Positions 1 to 8,398 of a stretch of 12,773 nucleotides of DNA are shown in pieces. Below the pieces are notes generated by a model. That model was given only the letters and a program-made list of their open reading frames with translations, was not told where the DNA came from and did no database searches. How positions within the stretch are numbered: the first letter of the stretch is position 1; every line of letters begins with the position of its first letter. The translations under genes were made by a program, and so were the position numbers. Source of the stretch: Flavobacteriaceae bacterium (GTDB taxonomy: Bacteria; Bacteroidota; Bacteroidia; Flavobacteriales; Flavobacteriaceae); the NCBI GenBank assembly GCA_020347545.1, contig CP070731.1, positions 1,730,208-1,742,980 of the forward strand, written 5' to 3'.

Positions 1-2
1 GA

Positions 3-1928
3 ACATGGGTAGGCCCTTCCTACGCGTTTCGGTCTCAAGGCATAAGAAATTCATACTGGCAGGAGGTTTTATTCGGGGATGGATTTGACGTAATACCGGA
101 TCCGCAAAATACACGATTTGGCTATGGAATGTCTCAGGAGGGCTATGTATACACATATGATCGACAGACAGGAGCCCAGAAAAAGATCAGGCCCGTCCAT
201 CCTGACCCGGATGTCAAACTAAGATTCAACTGGAACTCAGCAATTTCTATAGACCCTTTTGATCAAACAACGATTTATTTTGGAAGCCAGTTTGTACATA
301 AATCTTCTAATAAAGGGCACGAATGGGAAATTATTTCCCCGGATCTTACGTCAAATGACCCTGACAAACAAAAACAATACGATAGTGGCGGCCTGACCAT
401 GGATGCCACAGGGGCCGAAAATTACTGCAGCATTTTAGTTATCAGCCCCAGTTCATTGGCTAAAGGCGAATTGTGGGTCGGAACAGACGACGGCCGTGTC
501 CAATTAACAAGAGACGGAGGGAATTCATGGACCGATATAAGCCCTTCGCTCGCCGGAATCCCTAAGGATGGCTGGATTGCCCAGATTAAAACCTCCACCT
601 TTAACAAGGGCGAGGCCTATGTTGTAATGAATAACTATAGGAATTTTGACTTTAAACCTTATTTGCTGAGAACCAGAGACTACGGAAAATCCTGGCAAAA
701 TGTATTGCAGGGTAAAAGTGAAGAGTTTGGCTATAGCTTGTCTGTGGTTCAGGATCCAATAAATAAAAACCTGCTTTTCCTCGGAACGGAATACGGGTTG
801 TATATAAGTCTGGATGAAGGTAAAAACTGGAACAAATGGACCGAGAATTATCCGAGTGTACCTACCATGGATATGATAATTCATCCTGATGAACATGATC
901 TTGCCATCGCTACATTTGGAAGGTCTTTTTATATCATTGATGACATACGTCCATTGAGGAAATTGGCTACGGAAGGAACCCGCCTTTTTGAGAGGCCAAT
1001 CACCTTATTCGATCCTCCAACGGCCTATTTGGCGAAATATCAGGAGCCTAATGGAACAAGGTTTGTTGGCAATGCCATTTTTAACGGAGAAAACAGAAAA
1101 AGCGGAGCCATGATCAGTTTCTCCATAAAAAAAGATCCTAATTCACAGGATCCTGAAAAAGTGAAACCAGCAGCTAAAGACAGCCTGGTACTCGAGGTTT
1201 ATAATATGAAAAACGATCTTATAAGAACCTTGAAACTCAAATTACCCGAAGAAAACGGGATTCACAGAACCTATTGGGATTTAAGAGAAAAAGGTGTCTT
1301 TTCACCTTCAAGGAAAGAGGTTAACACTAAAAATGAACCCGCAGGGGCCTATGTTGTGCCGGGTACCTATACCCTTAAAATGAGTTATCGGGGCCAATCC
1401 GATTCCACTCAAATTGATGTGGCCTATGACCCAAGAATAGAAATTTCTCAGGAAGTACTGGTTCAGAAATACGAGTTGCTTAAGTCACTCTATCAAAAAA
1501 GAGATCTTGCTTTCAGGAGCGTCGAACGGCTGAAAGAGTCGAAAAAAATTGCATCAAGGGTAAAAATGCAGGCGGAGAAAAATGACAAGGAAAAATACGA
1601 TGCGCTGTTAAAGGCCAGCGACAGTATTAAGAAATCAATTGATTTACTTATGGATGAAGTCCTTGGCAAAGAAGACAAACGACAGGGAATTACATCACCT
1701 GCAAAACCTTCGAATATTTCTTATCTGAACAATGCGATAAGTTATGTGTGGTATTTGATGAGCCCTCCGGGCCTTACAGAAAAACAATTGATCGAAAATG
1801 CTGAAAAAAAATTGTATCCGGTCATTGACCATATCAATGATTTTTACAGGAAGGAATGGACGGCTTATAGAAAACAGGTTGAGGAGGCCAACATCAGTAT
1901 TTTCAAAGATTATCAGGATCTTAAATAA
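3..1928 (+). CDS. Sortilin/VPS10-like BNR-repeat beta-propeller protein, 5' truncated by window edge
   Basis: The reading frame is open from base 3, so the Met at 129 is internal; the 42 codons before it read as family sequence (GDGFDVIPDPQNTRFGYG). About 641 residues are visible, and full-length relatives are typically about 1000 aa. Four Asp-box (BNR) motifs of the S/T-x-D-x-G-x-x-W type lie at about 303-326 (variant SSNKGHEW), 507-530 (TRDGGNSW), 672-695 (TRDYGKSW) and 807-830 (SLDEGKNW), indicating beta-propeller blades. The phrase WEIISPDLTSNDP is characteristic of bacterial 'glycosyl hydrolase/BNR' proteins of this family. A FlgD-like beta-sandwich follows (about 1170-1430), then a charged helical C-terminal region (about 1450-1640). 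Relatives are usually exported, but the signal peptide would lie outside the window. The substrate is unknown; the 'glycosyl hydrolase' label is by fold only, and no glycosidase catalytic residues are evident. It ends 22 bp from the convergent neighbour. Confidence 0.9.
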   Translation, partial: TWVGPSYAFRSQGIRNSYWQEVLFGDGFDVIPDPQNTRFGYGMSQEGYVYTYDRQTGAQKKIRPVHPDPDVKLRFNWNSAISIDPFDQTTIYFGSQFVHKSSNKGHEWEIISPDLTSNDPDKQKQYDSGGLTMDATGAENYCSILVISPSSLAKGELWVGTDDGRVQLTRDGGNSWTDISPSLAGIPKDGWIAQIKTSTFNKGEAYVVMNNYRNFDFKPYLLRTRDYGKSWQNVLQGKSEEFGYSLSVVQDPINKNLLFLGTEYGLYISLDEGKNWNKWTENYPSVPTMDMIIHPDEHDLAIATFGRSFYIIDDIRPLRKLATEGTRLFERPITLFDPPTAYLAKYQEPNGTRFVGNAIFNGENRKSGAMISFSIKKDPNSQDPEKVKPAAKDSLVLEVYNMKNDLIRTLKLKLPEENGIHRTYWDLREKGVFSPSRKEVNTKNEPAGAYVVPGTYTLKMSYRGQSDSTQIDVAYDPRIEISQEVLVQKYELLKSLYQKRDLAFRSVERLKESKKIASRVKMQAEKNDKEKYDALLKASDSIKKSIDLLMDEVLGKEDKRQGITSPAKPSNISYLNNAISYVWYLMSPPGLTEKQLIENAEKKLYPVIDHINDFYRKEWTAYRKQVEEANISIFKDYQDLK

Positions 1929-1950
1929 GTAGTGGGCTTCAGGCCTTAAA

Positions 1951-2574
1951 TTACGGATTCAAAAAATTGGACGGGATAAGACATTTATCATTTTCCCAGG
2001 TCCCCAATAAGGTTTCTGGATCAAGAGGCTCACCTTGGCAGTTAAGAAAGATTCCTGACTCTTTTCTGATGATTTTCAGAGAGCCTTTATTAAGTTCATC
2101 GAGAATAATTGTGATCAGTTCATTTTCAGTGGCATCAGGATGGCTTCGGGCAATACTTATTCCTTGCTTATTGTTGAACAGGTCCATATCCGAAGCCGCT
2201 TTGTCGGGCAGAACCCCGTCTTCAGGATCTCCTTTTAAATACGACTTGTAGTTCCCTTTTTCATGTGCTTTCCCAAGCTTAAAAGCAGATTTTGAACCTA
2301 TTTCAAGGGCTAAACCCGCCATCCAAAAGGTATGCTTGAAGGCATCCAGTCTTCCACCACTGTCGTCAGAGCCTATTATTCCCGAATTTTTTATTGAATC
2401 TCTTACCTGAATTGTTCGCAAGGATATGTTCAAAGCTTTTTTCGCCTTAAACGGGTGGAACATGACCCACCATTTTTCTGGCCCGCTCAAAGAAGAAAAT
2501 CCATTCTTGTTTTGAGCCTGTAAACTCAAACTCAAAAACAATCCCAACACAAGTATTCTAAATCCTTTTAACAC
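1951..2574 (-). CDS. Exported DUF6973-like protein
   Basis: This 207-residue protein starts at a GTG codon; no in-frame ATG would keep the signal peptide. Residues 1-20 form a signal peptide with a basic start, a Leu-rich core and a predicted cut near LQA-Q, so the product is periplasmic or outer-membrane facing. The mature part carries the cluster GGRLDAFKHTFWMAG (about 73-87), then GKAHEKG (about 101-107) and DMDLFNNKQG (about 129-138). These spaced His/Glu/Asp/Asn residues match my memory of the DUF6973 family (DAFrHayw, aHE, DlyNN). The fixed polar residues could form a metal or catalytic site, but no reaction is known to me. It is divergent from the aminopeptidase gene and convergent with the beta-propeller gene. 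Family assignment is from motif memory, not a search. Confidence 0.8.
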   Translation of the reverse strand: MLKGFRILVLGLFLSLSLQAQNKNGFSSLSGPEKWWVMFHPFKAKKALNISLRTIQVRDSIKNSGIIGSDDSGGRLDAFKHTFWMAGLALEIGSKSAFKLGKAHEKGNYKSYLKGDPEDGVLPDKAASDMDLFNNKQGISIARSHPDATENELITIILDELNKGSLKIIRKESGIFLNCQGEPLDPETLLGTWENDKCLIPSNFLNP

Positions 2575-2643
2575 AACCTGAAAATAGTAAAACGAAGATC
2601 GTTTTATTTTTTACAAACACCGCGAAAATCTGACTAAAATCGC

Positions 2644-2651
2644 TACTTTTG
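2644..2651 (+). promoter_or_regulatory. Candidate -7 promoter element of the aminopeptidase gene
   Basis: TACTTTTG matches the Bacteroidota -7 consensus TAnnTTTG exactly and lies 28 nt before the ATG at 2680. That would give a short leader of roughly 22-24 nt. I see no clear TTG element 17-23 nt further upstream, so the match rests on one box. Confidence 0.45.
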
Positions 2652-2679
2652 ATATGCAAAGCATTAAAAATAAAAACTG

Positions 2680-3972
2680 ATGAAGTACCTTCCTATCGAC
2701 AGCCAGCTATTTATAAAGAACAGAAAGAAATTTGTTGAAAAAATGGAGCCAAATTCCATGGCCATTTTTAATTCCAATGATATTTACCCGATAAGTGCAG
2801 ACAGCACCCTGCCTTTTGCCCAGCAGAGGGATATTTTCTATTTGTCAGGAGTAGACCAGGAAGAAAGTGTGCTGGTCATCTTTCCGGATAGCCCGAAAAA
2901 AGAAAACAGGGAAGTCTTGTTTTTAAGGGAAACCAATGATCATATTGCGGTTTGGGAAGGTGAAAAACTCGACAAAGAAAAAGCCCTGAAAACCTCAGGT
3001 ATTTCTAAAGTATACTGGTTGCAGGACCTTGAAAAGGTATTGTTCGAATTAATGACCCAGGCAGAAACGGTATACGTCAATACCAATGAGCATTACCGGG
3101 CAAGCGTTGAAACTGAAACCAGGGATGCGAGATTTATAAAATGGTTAAAGGAAAAATATCCGGCCCATACCTACAAAAGATGCCAGCCCATTATGCAAAG
3201 GCTAAGATCTTTAAAAGAACCTCTGGAGATAGAAATGATCCAAAAGGCCTGTGACATAACGGAAAAAGGATTTAGAAGAGTTCTGGGTTATATGAAGCCC
3301 GGAGTAATGGAATATGAAATAGAAGCCGAATACATTCACGAATTTATACGAAACAGATCGGCTGGTTTTGCTTATTCTCCGATCATCGGATCAGGTTATA
3401 ATGCCTGTGTTTTGCACTATGTGGAAAACAATCAGGAATGTAAGGAAGGCGATATGGTTCTAATGGACGTGGGTGCCGAATATGCAAATTACTCAAGTGA
3501 CATGACCCGGTGCATTCCGGTTTCAGGGAAATTTTCTGAAAGGCAAAAGGAAGTGTATAACGCGGTTCTGAGAGTGAAAAATGATGCGGCGAAATTGTTG
3601 GTCCCCGGTACCATTTGGGCTGATTACCACGTAGAAGTGGGTAAATTAATGACCAAAGAACTTCTGAACCTGGGTCTTATCAGCCAGGAAGATGTTGACA
3701 AGGAAGATCCTGACTGGCCGGCTTATAAAAAGTATTTTATGCATGGTACCTCCCATCATATGGGTCTCGACACCCATGATTATGGTATTTTGACCGAGCC
3801 CATGGAGCCGGGAATGGTGTTTACCGTTGAACCGGGCATCTACATTCCTGATGAAAATCTTGGGATCAGGCTTGAAGATGATTACGTTATTCAGGAATCC
3901 GGAGAACCTCTTAATTTAATGGCCAATATCCCTATTGAAGTGGAGGAAATTGAAAAACTGATGCAAGGCTAG
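2680..3972 (+). CDS. pepP: Aminopeptidase P (Xaa-Pro aminopeptidase, M24B)
   Basis: This 430-residue cytoplasmic metallopeptidase should remove the N-terminal residue from peptides with Pro in second position. Residues 1 to about 150 form the AMP_N domain (for example FAQQRDIFYLSGVDQEES), and about 180-420 form the pita-bread M24 domain. The dinuclear metal ligands are all present: D263 (LMDVGAEY), D274 (SSDMTR), H359 (HGTSHHMG), E384 (TVEPGIY) and E399 (IRLEDD). The supporting histidines H246, H355 and H366 also match Escherichia coli PepP. Length is normal and the enzyme should be active. No signal peptide is seen. It converges on brnQ with only 19 bp between stops. Peptide trimming next to a branched-chain amino acid carrier suggests amino-acid supply, but the two genes lie on opposite strands. 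Confidence 0.96.
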   Translation: MKYLPIDSQLFIKNRKKFVEKMEPNSMAIFNSNDIYPISADSTLPFAQQRDIFYLSGVDQEESVLVIFPDSPKKENREVLFLRETNDHIAVWEGEKLDKEKALKTSGISKVYWLQDLEKVLFELMTQAETVYVNTNEHYRASVETETRDARFIKWLKEKYPAHTYKRCQPIMQRLRSLKEPLEIEMIQKACDITEKGFRRVLGYMKPGVMEYEIEAEYIHEFIRNRSAGFAYSPIIGSGYNACVLHYVENNQECKEGDMVLMDVGAEYANYSSDMTRCIPVSGKFSERQKEVYNAVLRVKNDAAKLLVPGTIWADYHVEVGKLMTKELLNLGLISQEDVDKEDPDWPAYKKYFMHGTSHHMGLDTHDYGILTEPMEPGMVFTVEPGIYIPDENLGIRLEDDYVIQESGEPLNLMANIPIEVEEIEKLMQG

Positions 3973-3991
3973 GAAGTTCCGGCGAACAACA

Positions 3992-5284
3992 TTAATTTTC
4001 ATTAATTTGATTCTTCCTGTTATTGGTGATTAGGTTGACAAGGATAAAGCCCATAATGCATGGAATGACCCATCCCAGCCCGTCCCTGGACAAGGGAATA
4101 AGGGTATAAAGTGAATTTAGCCAGTCCCTGGCAATGAGGTTGCTCATGAAATTGGGTATGCTAAAAACAATGGCCAGAACTACTAAAATGCGATAAACCG
4201 GTCTTCCGGCATATTTTTCGGGCAATAGATTCAGCAGGATCAATACTATGGAAATCGGATAGAGCAACATGAGCACGGAAACCGCAAGATCGATAATTAC
4301 TTTTACTTCAAACTGGCCCATTAAGATCCCCGCAAGACAAGAAAGTGCAGCTGAAACCACATAGACCTTTTGAGAATCTCCAAAAAGTCCCTTAAAAAAA
4401 TCGGCAACACCAACAATAATGCTGACGGCTGTGGTAAAACACGCCAATGACACCAAAACACTCAGAAAAGCCGTACCTGTTTTTCCCATTATTTGTGTGC
4501 TTAATCCCGAGAGGAGTGCTGTTCTGCTTACATCAGGATCAAAGACCCCGTTGTACTTGGATCCTATAAAAATCAGTCCGATATAAATGATAAACAATCC
4601 AGCCATGGCGATAAGACCTGATTGACCTATCATGATTTGTTTTTCATGTACGGTCATCTCTTCCCTGGAATTATTAAGGGTAATGACCATTACTCCACCC
4701 ATGACCAGTCCTGCAATCGCGTCATAGGTTTGATACCCCTCAAGAAACCCGGCTATAAGCGGCGAATCAAAACTCCCCGTCATCATATGGTTCTCAGGTC
4801 CAAGAATCCCAAGAACTATAATGGCAAGCAAAATTATACCTATAATCGGTGTCAAAAACTTTCCTAAAAATTCAATCACTTTTCCTCTGTTTATCACAAA
4901 CAGAAAAACCAGAGTAAAGTAGACAAAACTTGTTAGAATTGCGCTGGTGCCAAAATACGGTTTAATAGCAATTTCATGGGTAACGGCTGCCGTTCTCGGG
5001 CACGGAAGTATTGGAATCATCAGATAAATTCCAACGCTGAAAACCATGGCAAACCTTGAAGATACTTTTCGCCCAAAATCGATCATTGTTCCTTGTAACC
5101 TTGCATAACCCAACAGGGCCAGCATTGGGAATACGGTGGCAGAAAGAAGGAAGCCCATGCCCACGAGCCACCAGTCTTCACCGGATTTAAAACCCAACAT
5201 TGGGGGCAGTATTAAATTCCCGGCTCCAAAGAAAGATGCAAAAATAGCAAAGCCGAAAACAAATTTTTCCTTGATTTTGTTCAT
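3992..5284 (-). CDS. brnQ: Branched-chain amino acid carrier (LIVCS family)
   Basis: This 430-residue, very hydrophobic protein has about 12 predicted membrane segments. Family signatures are GAGNLILPPMLG near residues 20-31, the GYARLQG loop near 59-65 and PCPRTAAVTHEIA near 94-106, all typical of BrnQ carriers. Members import Leu, Ile and Val with Na+ or H+ across the inner membrane. Length is normal and no break is seen. The ATG at 5284 directly begins the hydrophobic family N-terminus after a short basic stretch (MNKIKEKF). It is divergent from the alpha/beta hydrolase, with 51 bp between start codons. Imperfect -7-like boxes read leftward in that gap (for example TCAATTTG at 5292-5299), but I do not call one. 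Coupling ion and exact substrate cannot be read from the sequence. Confidence 0.95.
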   Translation of the reverse strand: MNKIKEKFVFGFAIFASFFGAGNLILPPMLGFKSGEDWWLVGMGFLLSATVFPMLALLGYARLQGTMIDFGRKVSSRFAMVFSVGIYLMIPILPCPRTAAVTHEIAIKPYFGTSAILTSFVYFTLVFLFVINRGKVIEFLGKFLTPIIGIILLAIIVLGILGPENHMMTGSFDSPLIAGFLEGYQTYDAIAGLVMGGVMVITLNNSREEMTVHEKQIMIGQSGLIAMAGLFIIYIGLIFIGSKYNGVFDPDVSRTALLSGLSTQIMGKTGTAFLSVLVSLACFTTAVSIIVGVADFFKGLFGDSQKVYVVSAALSCLAGILMGQFEVKVIIDLAVSVLMLLYPISIVLILLNLLPEKYAGRPVYRILVVLAIVFSIPNFMSNLIARDWLNSLYTLIPLSRDGLGWVIPCIMGFILVNLITNNRKNQINEN

Positions 5285-5320
5285 TCTACTTCAAATTGAT
5301 AAATATACAGTAATTTAGTC

Positions 5321-5326
5321 AAGGAG
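5321..5326 (+). promoter_or_regulatory. Shine-Dalgarno site of the alpha/beta hydrolase
   Basis: AAGGAG lies 9 nt before the ATG at 5336. It is one of the few good Shine-Dalgarno matches in the window and supports that start codon. Confidence 0.6.
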
Positions 5327-5335
5327 CTTTTCGAT

Positions 5336-6139
5336 ATGCCAGATATACTTTATAAAAATTTAAACGTTCACTATTCTGATACAGGTAGTGGTAAAACCCT
5401 TGTCTTCCTTCATGGTTTTTTGGAAGACTCAAGGATGTGGAACAAAGTATCCATACCCCTAAAGAAAAATTTCAGGGTAGTCTGCATTGACCTTCTCGGT
5501 CATGGTAAAACACAGAACCTGGGATATATCCACTCCATGGAAGACCAGGCCAAAATGGTGGTCTTTCTTTTAAACAGTTTGGAAATTGAGGAATTCAGTT
5601 TGATAGGGCATAGTATGGGTGGCTATATTTCCCTTGCCATTGCCGATTTATTCCCCGGACGTGTTGATAAACTCTGTTTGATGAATTCCACGGCACTGGC
5701 CGATACGGAAGAAAAAAAGATCAATCGTGATCGAGGAATCGCAGCGGTAAAACAGAATTATAAAACCTTTGTCCGACTTGCTATTCCAAACTTGTTTTCA
5801 GAAGAGAATCGTACCGTATTTTCAACTGAAATTAAGGAGGTCACCGAACAGGCTCTCGAAATGTCAGCACAGGGCATCATTGCCTCACTGGAGGGCATGA
5901 AAGTCAGGCCGGAAAGAAAAAATATCTTATCGAGGGCATCACTGCCGGTCCTGATGATTATAGGGAAACAAGATCCGGCTCTTGACTATAATAGTTTGAC
6001 CGATCAGGCCAAATACAAGAATGTAACTCCGATTATTTTTGAAGATGGCCATATGAGTCATATTGAAAATGAACTTGACCTGGCTGCTGCCTTTCTGAAC
6101 TGGTTTTCAAATAATGTCCCTCAATCTTATGCCGGATAA
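5336..6139 (+). CDS. Alpha/beta hydrolase (alpha/beta fold esterase-like)
   Basis: This 267-residue cytoplasmic protein has the full alpha/beta hydrolase layout. The oxyanion-hole loop is HGF at residues 26-28, the nucleophile elbow is GHSMGG with Ser93, the acid is probably Asp213 (IGKQDP), and the base is His239 (DGHMSHIE). The lid region around 120-190 resembles the MenH/BioH/esterase-type subfamily, so it could hydrolyse a small ester or thioester, but the substrate is not evident. A good Shine-Dalgarno precedes the start. Its 3' end overlaps the start of the methyltransferase by 26 bp (or 11 bp if that gene starts at 6129), so the two are probably co-transcribed and translationally coupled. 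I see no menaquinone or biotin genes nearby to fix the pathway. Confidence 0.92.
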   Translation: MPDILYKNLNVHYSDTGSGKTLVFLHGFLEDSRMWNKVSIPLKKNFRVVCIDLLGHGKTQNLGYIHSMEDQAKMVVFLLNSLEIEEFSLIGHSMGGYISLAIADLFPGRVDKLCLMNSTALADTEEKKINRDRGIAAVKQNYKTFVRLAIPNLFSEENRTVFSTEIKEVTEQALEMSAQGIIASLEGMKVRPERKNILSRASLPVLMIIGKQDPALDYNSLTDQAKYKNVTPIIFEDGHMSHIENELDLAAAFLNWFSNNVPQSYAG

Positions 6140-6776
6140 AAATCAGAGCGCCCCGTGCCCATTGTGTAATTCTTTGTCCTTTGTTTTTTACAAAGATGAA
6201 AAACACCTTTTTTATGAATGTAAGGAATGCAGCGGCATCTTCAGATCGGAAGACCAGCGTTTGTCGAATACTGATGAGATCAACAGGTACCTTCTGCACA
6301 GGAATCCAGAGTTTGATGAAGGTTATTATCAATTCATACTTCCCATCATTAAGGAGGTCAAGGCTTCTTGCTCAGCAGGTGCTCAGGGCCTCGATTACGG
6401 ATGCGGGCAACATCAGGTACTGATGAAAAACCTAAGGCGTGAAGGGTTTAAAATGCATGGCTATGACCCCATGTTCCTTTCCGATAAAGAAGTTTTGAAA
6501 AAACAATATGACTTCATAGTGAGTTGTGAAGTCATAGAACATTTTTATCATCCTTTTCAGGAATTCCAATACTTAAAAAGCATCCTTTTACCCAATGGAA
6601 AGCTGATATGCAAGACAGACATTTATGATTCAAAAGTAGATTTTGAGAGCTGGTATTACAAAAATGACCCGACACATGTATTTATCTACAGAGAAGCTAC
6701 CTTCGACTGGATAAGGGAAAATATGGAATTCACAGATGTTAAAATAAACAGGAGAGTCATCACTTTTACCAATTAA
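6114..6776 (+). CDS. Zinc-ribbon class I SAM-dependent methyltransferase
   Basis: Up to 220 residues. An N-terminal zinc ribbon has two CxxC pairs (C15/C18 in CPLC and C36/C39 in CKEC). A Rossmann methyltransferase follows: motif I is GLDYGCGQH (92-100), the acidic post-I position is in HGYDP (115-119), and FIVSCEVIEHFYHP (134-147) forms motif II and post-II. The late NDPTHVFIYREATFDWI (184-200) is typical of Methyltransf_23-type small-molecule methylases often labelled 'benzoquinol methylase-like'. The acceptor substrate is unknown. Two starts are possible, ATG 6114 and ATG 6129; both precede the zinc ribbon and both overlap the upstream hydrolase, and neither has a strong Shine-Dalgarno, which fits translational coupling. 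The protein has no signal peptide and should act in the cytoplasm. Confidence 0.9.
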   Translation: MSLNLMPDKNQSAPCPLCNSLSFVFYKDEKHLFYECKECSGIFRSEDQRLSNTDEINRYLLHRNPEFDEGYYQFILPIIKEVKASCSAGAQGLDYGCGQHQVLMKNLRREGFKMHGYDPMFLSDKEVLKKQYDFIVSCEVIEHFYHPFQEFQYLKSILLPNGKLICKTDIYDSKVDFESWYYKNDPTHVFIYREATFDWIRENMEFTDVKINRRVITFTN

Positions 6777-6780
6777 TTCA

Positions 6781-6788
6781 TAACTTTA
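6781..6788 (+). promoter_or_regulatory. Possible -7 promoter element of the DUF4251 gene
   Basis: TAACTTTA matches TAnnTTTG at all fixed positions but the last. It lies 31 nt before the ATG at 6820, just after the methyltransferase stop, so the DUF4251 gene may have its own promoter. No clear upstream TTG box is seen. Confidence 0.3.
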
Positions 6789-6819
6789 GTGGTAGTCAAA
6801 TGGTTATAACATATCTGTC

Positions 6820-7332
6820 ATGAAAAAATATATTATACTGACTTTTATCTCGTTAATGATATGCTCAGTCGCTATAGGTCAGACCAAAAAAGAAAAGAAA
6901 GCTGCAAAGTCTTTGAAGGAATATGAGGAGATGAAAGAAGTTATTAATGAAAAAGCCTATAATTTTCAGGCGGAATGGGCAACAACCCTCCAGGGCCGAA
7001 GAATCAATTTGAATTCAAATTCCAATTTCCTCAGGGTTAAAAACGATAGTGCAAATATTTATCTTCCTTATTTCGGACAATCCTCTTCCGGGGGTGTGGC
7101 CATGACTACAAATGGCGGGATAGAATATTCTGGTCTGATGGAAGATTATAAAGTCTCTTTTGACGATAAAAAGCAAAAAATAATTGTTCAGTTTGAAGGG
7201 AAATCAAAAAATGAAAGGTACCAGTTCAATATGACGGTTTATAAAGGTGGGAACACCATTATGAATATAAACAGCAATTACCGAACAGGCATTAAATACG
7301 AAGGGAATACCCGAAAACCCAAAAAGGAATAA
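6820..7332 (+). CDS. Exported DUF4251 domain protein
   Basis: 170 residues. Residues 1-20 are a signal peptide ending AIG before Gln21, so the product is exported; there is no acceptable lipobox. A Lys/Glu-rich stretch (22-46) is followed by the DUF4251 domain (about 47-165). Its hallmark is a strand-rich segment with LQGRRINLNSNSNFLRV (57-73) and IYLPYFGQSSSGG (80-92), then GGIEYSGLMEDYKV (99-112). DUF4251 proteins are common, poorly understood envelope proteins of the Bacteroidota; no enzyme motif is visible. The gene stands 43 bp after the methyltransferase and only 3 bp from the convergent thiL stop codon. Function is unknown. Confidence 0.88.
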   Translation: MKKYIILTFISLMICSVAIGQTKKEKKAAKSLKEYEEMKEVINEKAYNFQAEWATTLQGRRINLNSNSNFLRVKNDSANIYLPYFGQSSSGGVAMTTNGGIEYSGLMEDYKVSFDDKKQKIIVQFEGKSKNERYQFNMTVYKGGNTIMNINSNYRTGIKYEGNTRKPKKE

Positions 7333-7335
7333 GCG

Positions 7336-8385
7336 CTATTTTTCATCCATGGCATTCCATCCCTGTGCGGTGATATCGACCTTTTGCCCACCCCTTGTAA
7401 CCAACTGTACCAATTCTGGCTCGTCTGTCATGTGACCAATAATACTCAAGTTCGGGTTTGCTTTGATCTTTGGAAAATCCTCCTGCTTTACCGTAAACAA
7501 CAACTCATAATCCTCTCCGCCGCTCAAAGCTACCATCGTACTGTCAATGTTGAATTCCTCACAAGTTGAAATCACCTGTTGATCCAAGGGAATCTTATCT
7601 TCATAAAGTTGACATCCTTTTTTTGAAGCTTTGCACAAGTGCAGGATCTCCGAAGAAAGTCCGTCTGAAATATCAATCATTGAAGTTGGTTTTACCTCAA
7701 GATCGGCAAGCAGTTTTACGATATCCTTTCTCGCCTCAGGTTTTAGCTGCCTTTCCACCAGATAGGTATAATTGTCGAGTTCGTGCTCAGCATTGGGATT
7801 CACCTGAAACACTTGCTTTTCACGTTCCAGGACCTGTAATCCCAAATAAGCCGCTCCGAGGTCTCCAGAAACGACCAATAAATCATTGGAACCGGCTCCA
7901 CTTCGGTAGGCAATTCTTTCCTTATCAACCTCGCCAATTGCAGTGATACTGATCAAAAGCCCTTTGGTCGATGAAGATGTATCTCCTCCAATAAGGTCTA
8001 CTTTATAGGTATTACAAGCCAAATGAATGCCTGCGTACAATTCTTCGAGAGCTTCAAGGGGGAAACGGTTGGACACGGCTATGGAAACGGTTACCTGCTT
8101 TGCAATTCCGTTCATGGAATATACATCAGACAGATTCACCATCACAGCCTTATAACCCAAATGTTTCAAGGGCATATACGACAAGTCAAAATGAACACCT
8201 TCAATAAGCAGGTCGGTGGTGACCAGACTCAGATTCTCACCCGAATCGATAACGGCACAGTCATCTCCAACTCCCTTGATCGTACTGTCATGATGAATTT
8301 TTGTTTGTTTGGTAAGGTGGTCTATTAACTTAAACTCCCCTAGTTCAGAGAGCGGTGTCCTCGTTTGATTCTTATCTTCTAACAT
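7336..8385 (-). CDS. thiL: Thiamine-monophosphate kinase
   Basis: 349 residues. ThiL phosphorylates thiamine monophosphate to the active cofactor thiamine diphosphate with ATP in the cytoplasm, the last step of thiamine biosynthesis. It belongs to the PurM/AIR synthetase-like fold. Metal- and nucleotide-binding motifs are all present: GVGDDCAVI (38-46), TTDLLIEGVHF (56-66), NLSD (84-87), GGDTS (133-137), DISDGLSSE (238-246) and SGGEDYELLF (288-297). The C-terminus ends in the usual QGWNAM. Length is slightly above that of Escherichia coli ThiL, mainly from a short polar N-terminal extension (MLEDKNQTRTPLSELGE). No other thiamine genes flank it. The promoter candidate sits so close to the ATG that the mRNA may be leaderless. 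It converges on the DUF4251 gene with 3 bp between stops. Confidence 0.97.
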   Translation of the reverse strand: MLEDKNQTRTPLSELGEFKLIDHLTKQTKIHHDSTIKGVGDDCAVIDSGENLSLVTTDLLIEGVHFDLSYMPLKHLGYKAVMVNLSDVYSMNGIAKQVTVSIAVSNRFPLEALEELYAGIHLACNTYKVDLIGGDTSSSTKGLLISITAIGEVDKERIAYRSGAGSNDLLVVSGDLGAAYLGLQVLEREKQVFQVNPNAEHELDNYTYLVERQLKPEARKDIVKLLADLEVKPTSMIDISDGLSSEILHLCKASKKGCQLYEDKIPLDQQVISTCEEFNIDSTMVALSGGEDYELLFTVKQEDFPKIKANPNLSIIGHMTDEPELVQLVTRGGQKVDITAQGWNAMDEK

Positions 8386-8389
8386 GAGG

Positions 8390-8397
8390 CAAAGATA
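8390..8397 (-). promoter_or_regulatory. Candidate -7 promoter element of thiL
   Basis: Read on the minus strand, TATCTTTG matches TAnnTTTG exactly and ends only 4 nt before the thiL ATG. If used, transcription would begin at or within a few bases of the start codon, giving a leaderless message. No clear TTG box is seen at the usual upstream distance. Confidence 0.45.
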
Positions 8398-8398
8398 A

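Noticed and set aside
525..896. 123-codon minus-strand open frame inside the beta-propeller gene
   Set aside because: It lies wholly within a gene with clear family motifs on the other strand and its own translation shows no recognisable domain.
7328..7342. AGCGCT palindrome with following T run as a terminator between the DUF4251 gene and thiL
   Set aside because: Pairing stops after 3 bp per arm; there is no real stem.
7566..7946. 126-codon plus-strand open frame opposite thiL
   Set aside because: It is antisense to well conserved ThiL motifs, with Pro/Arg-rich, non-protein-like composition and no start context.
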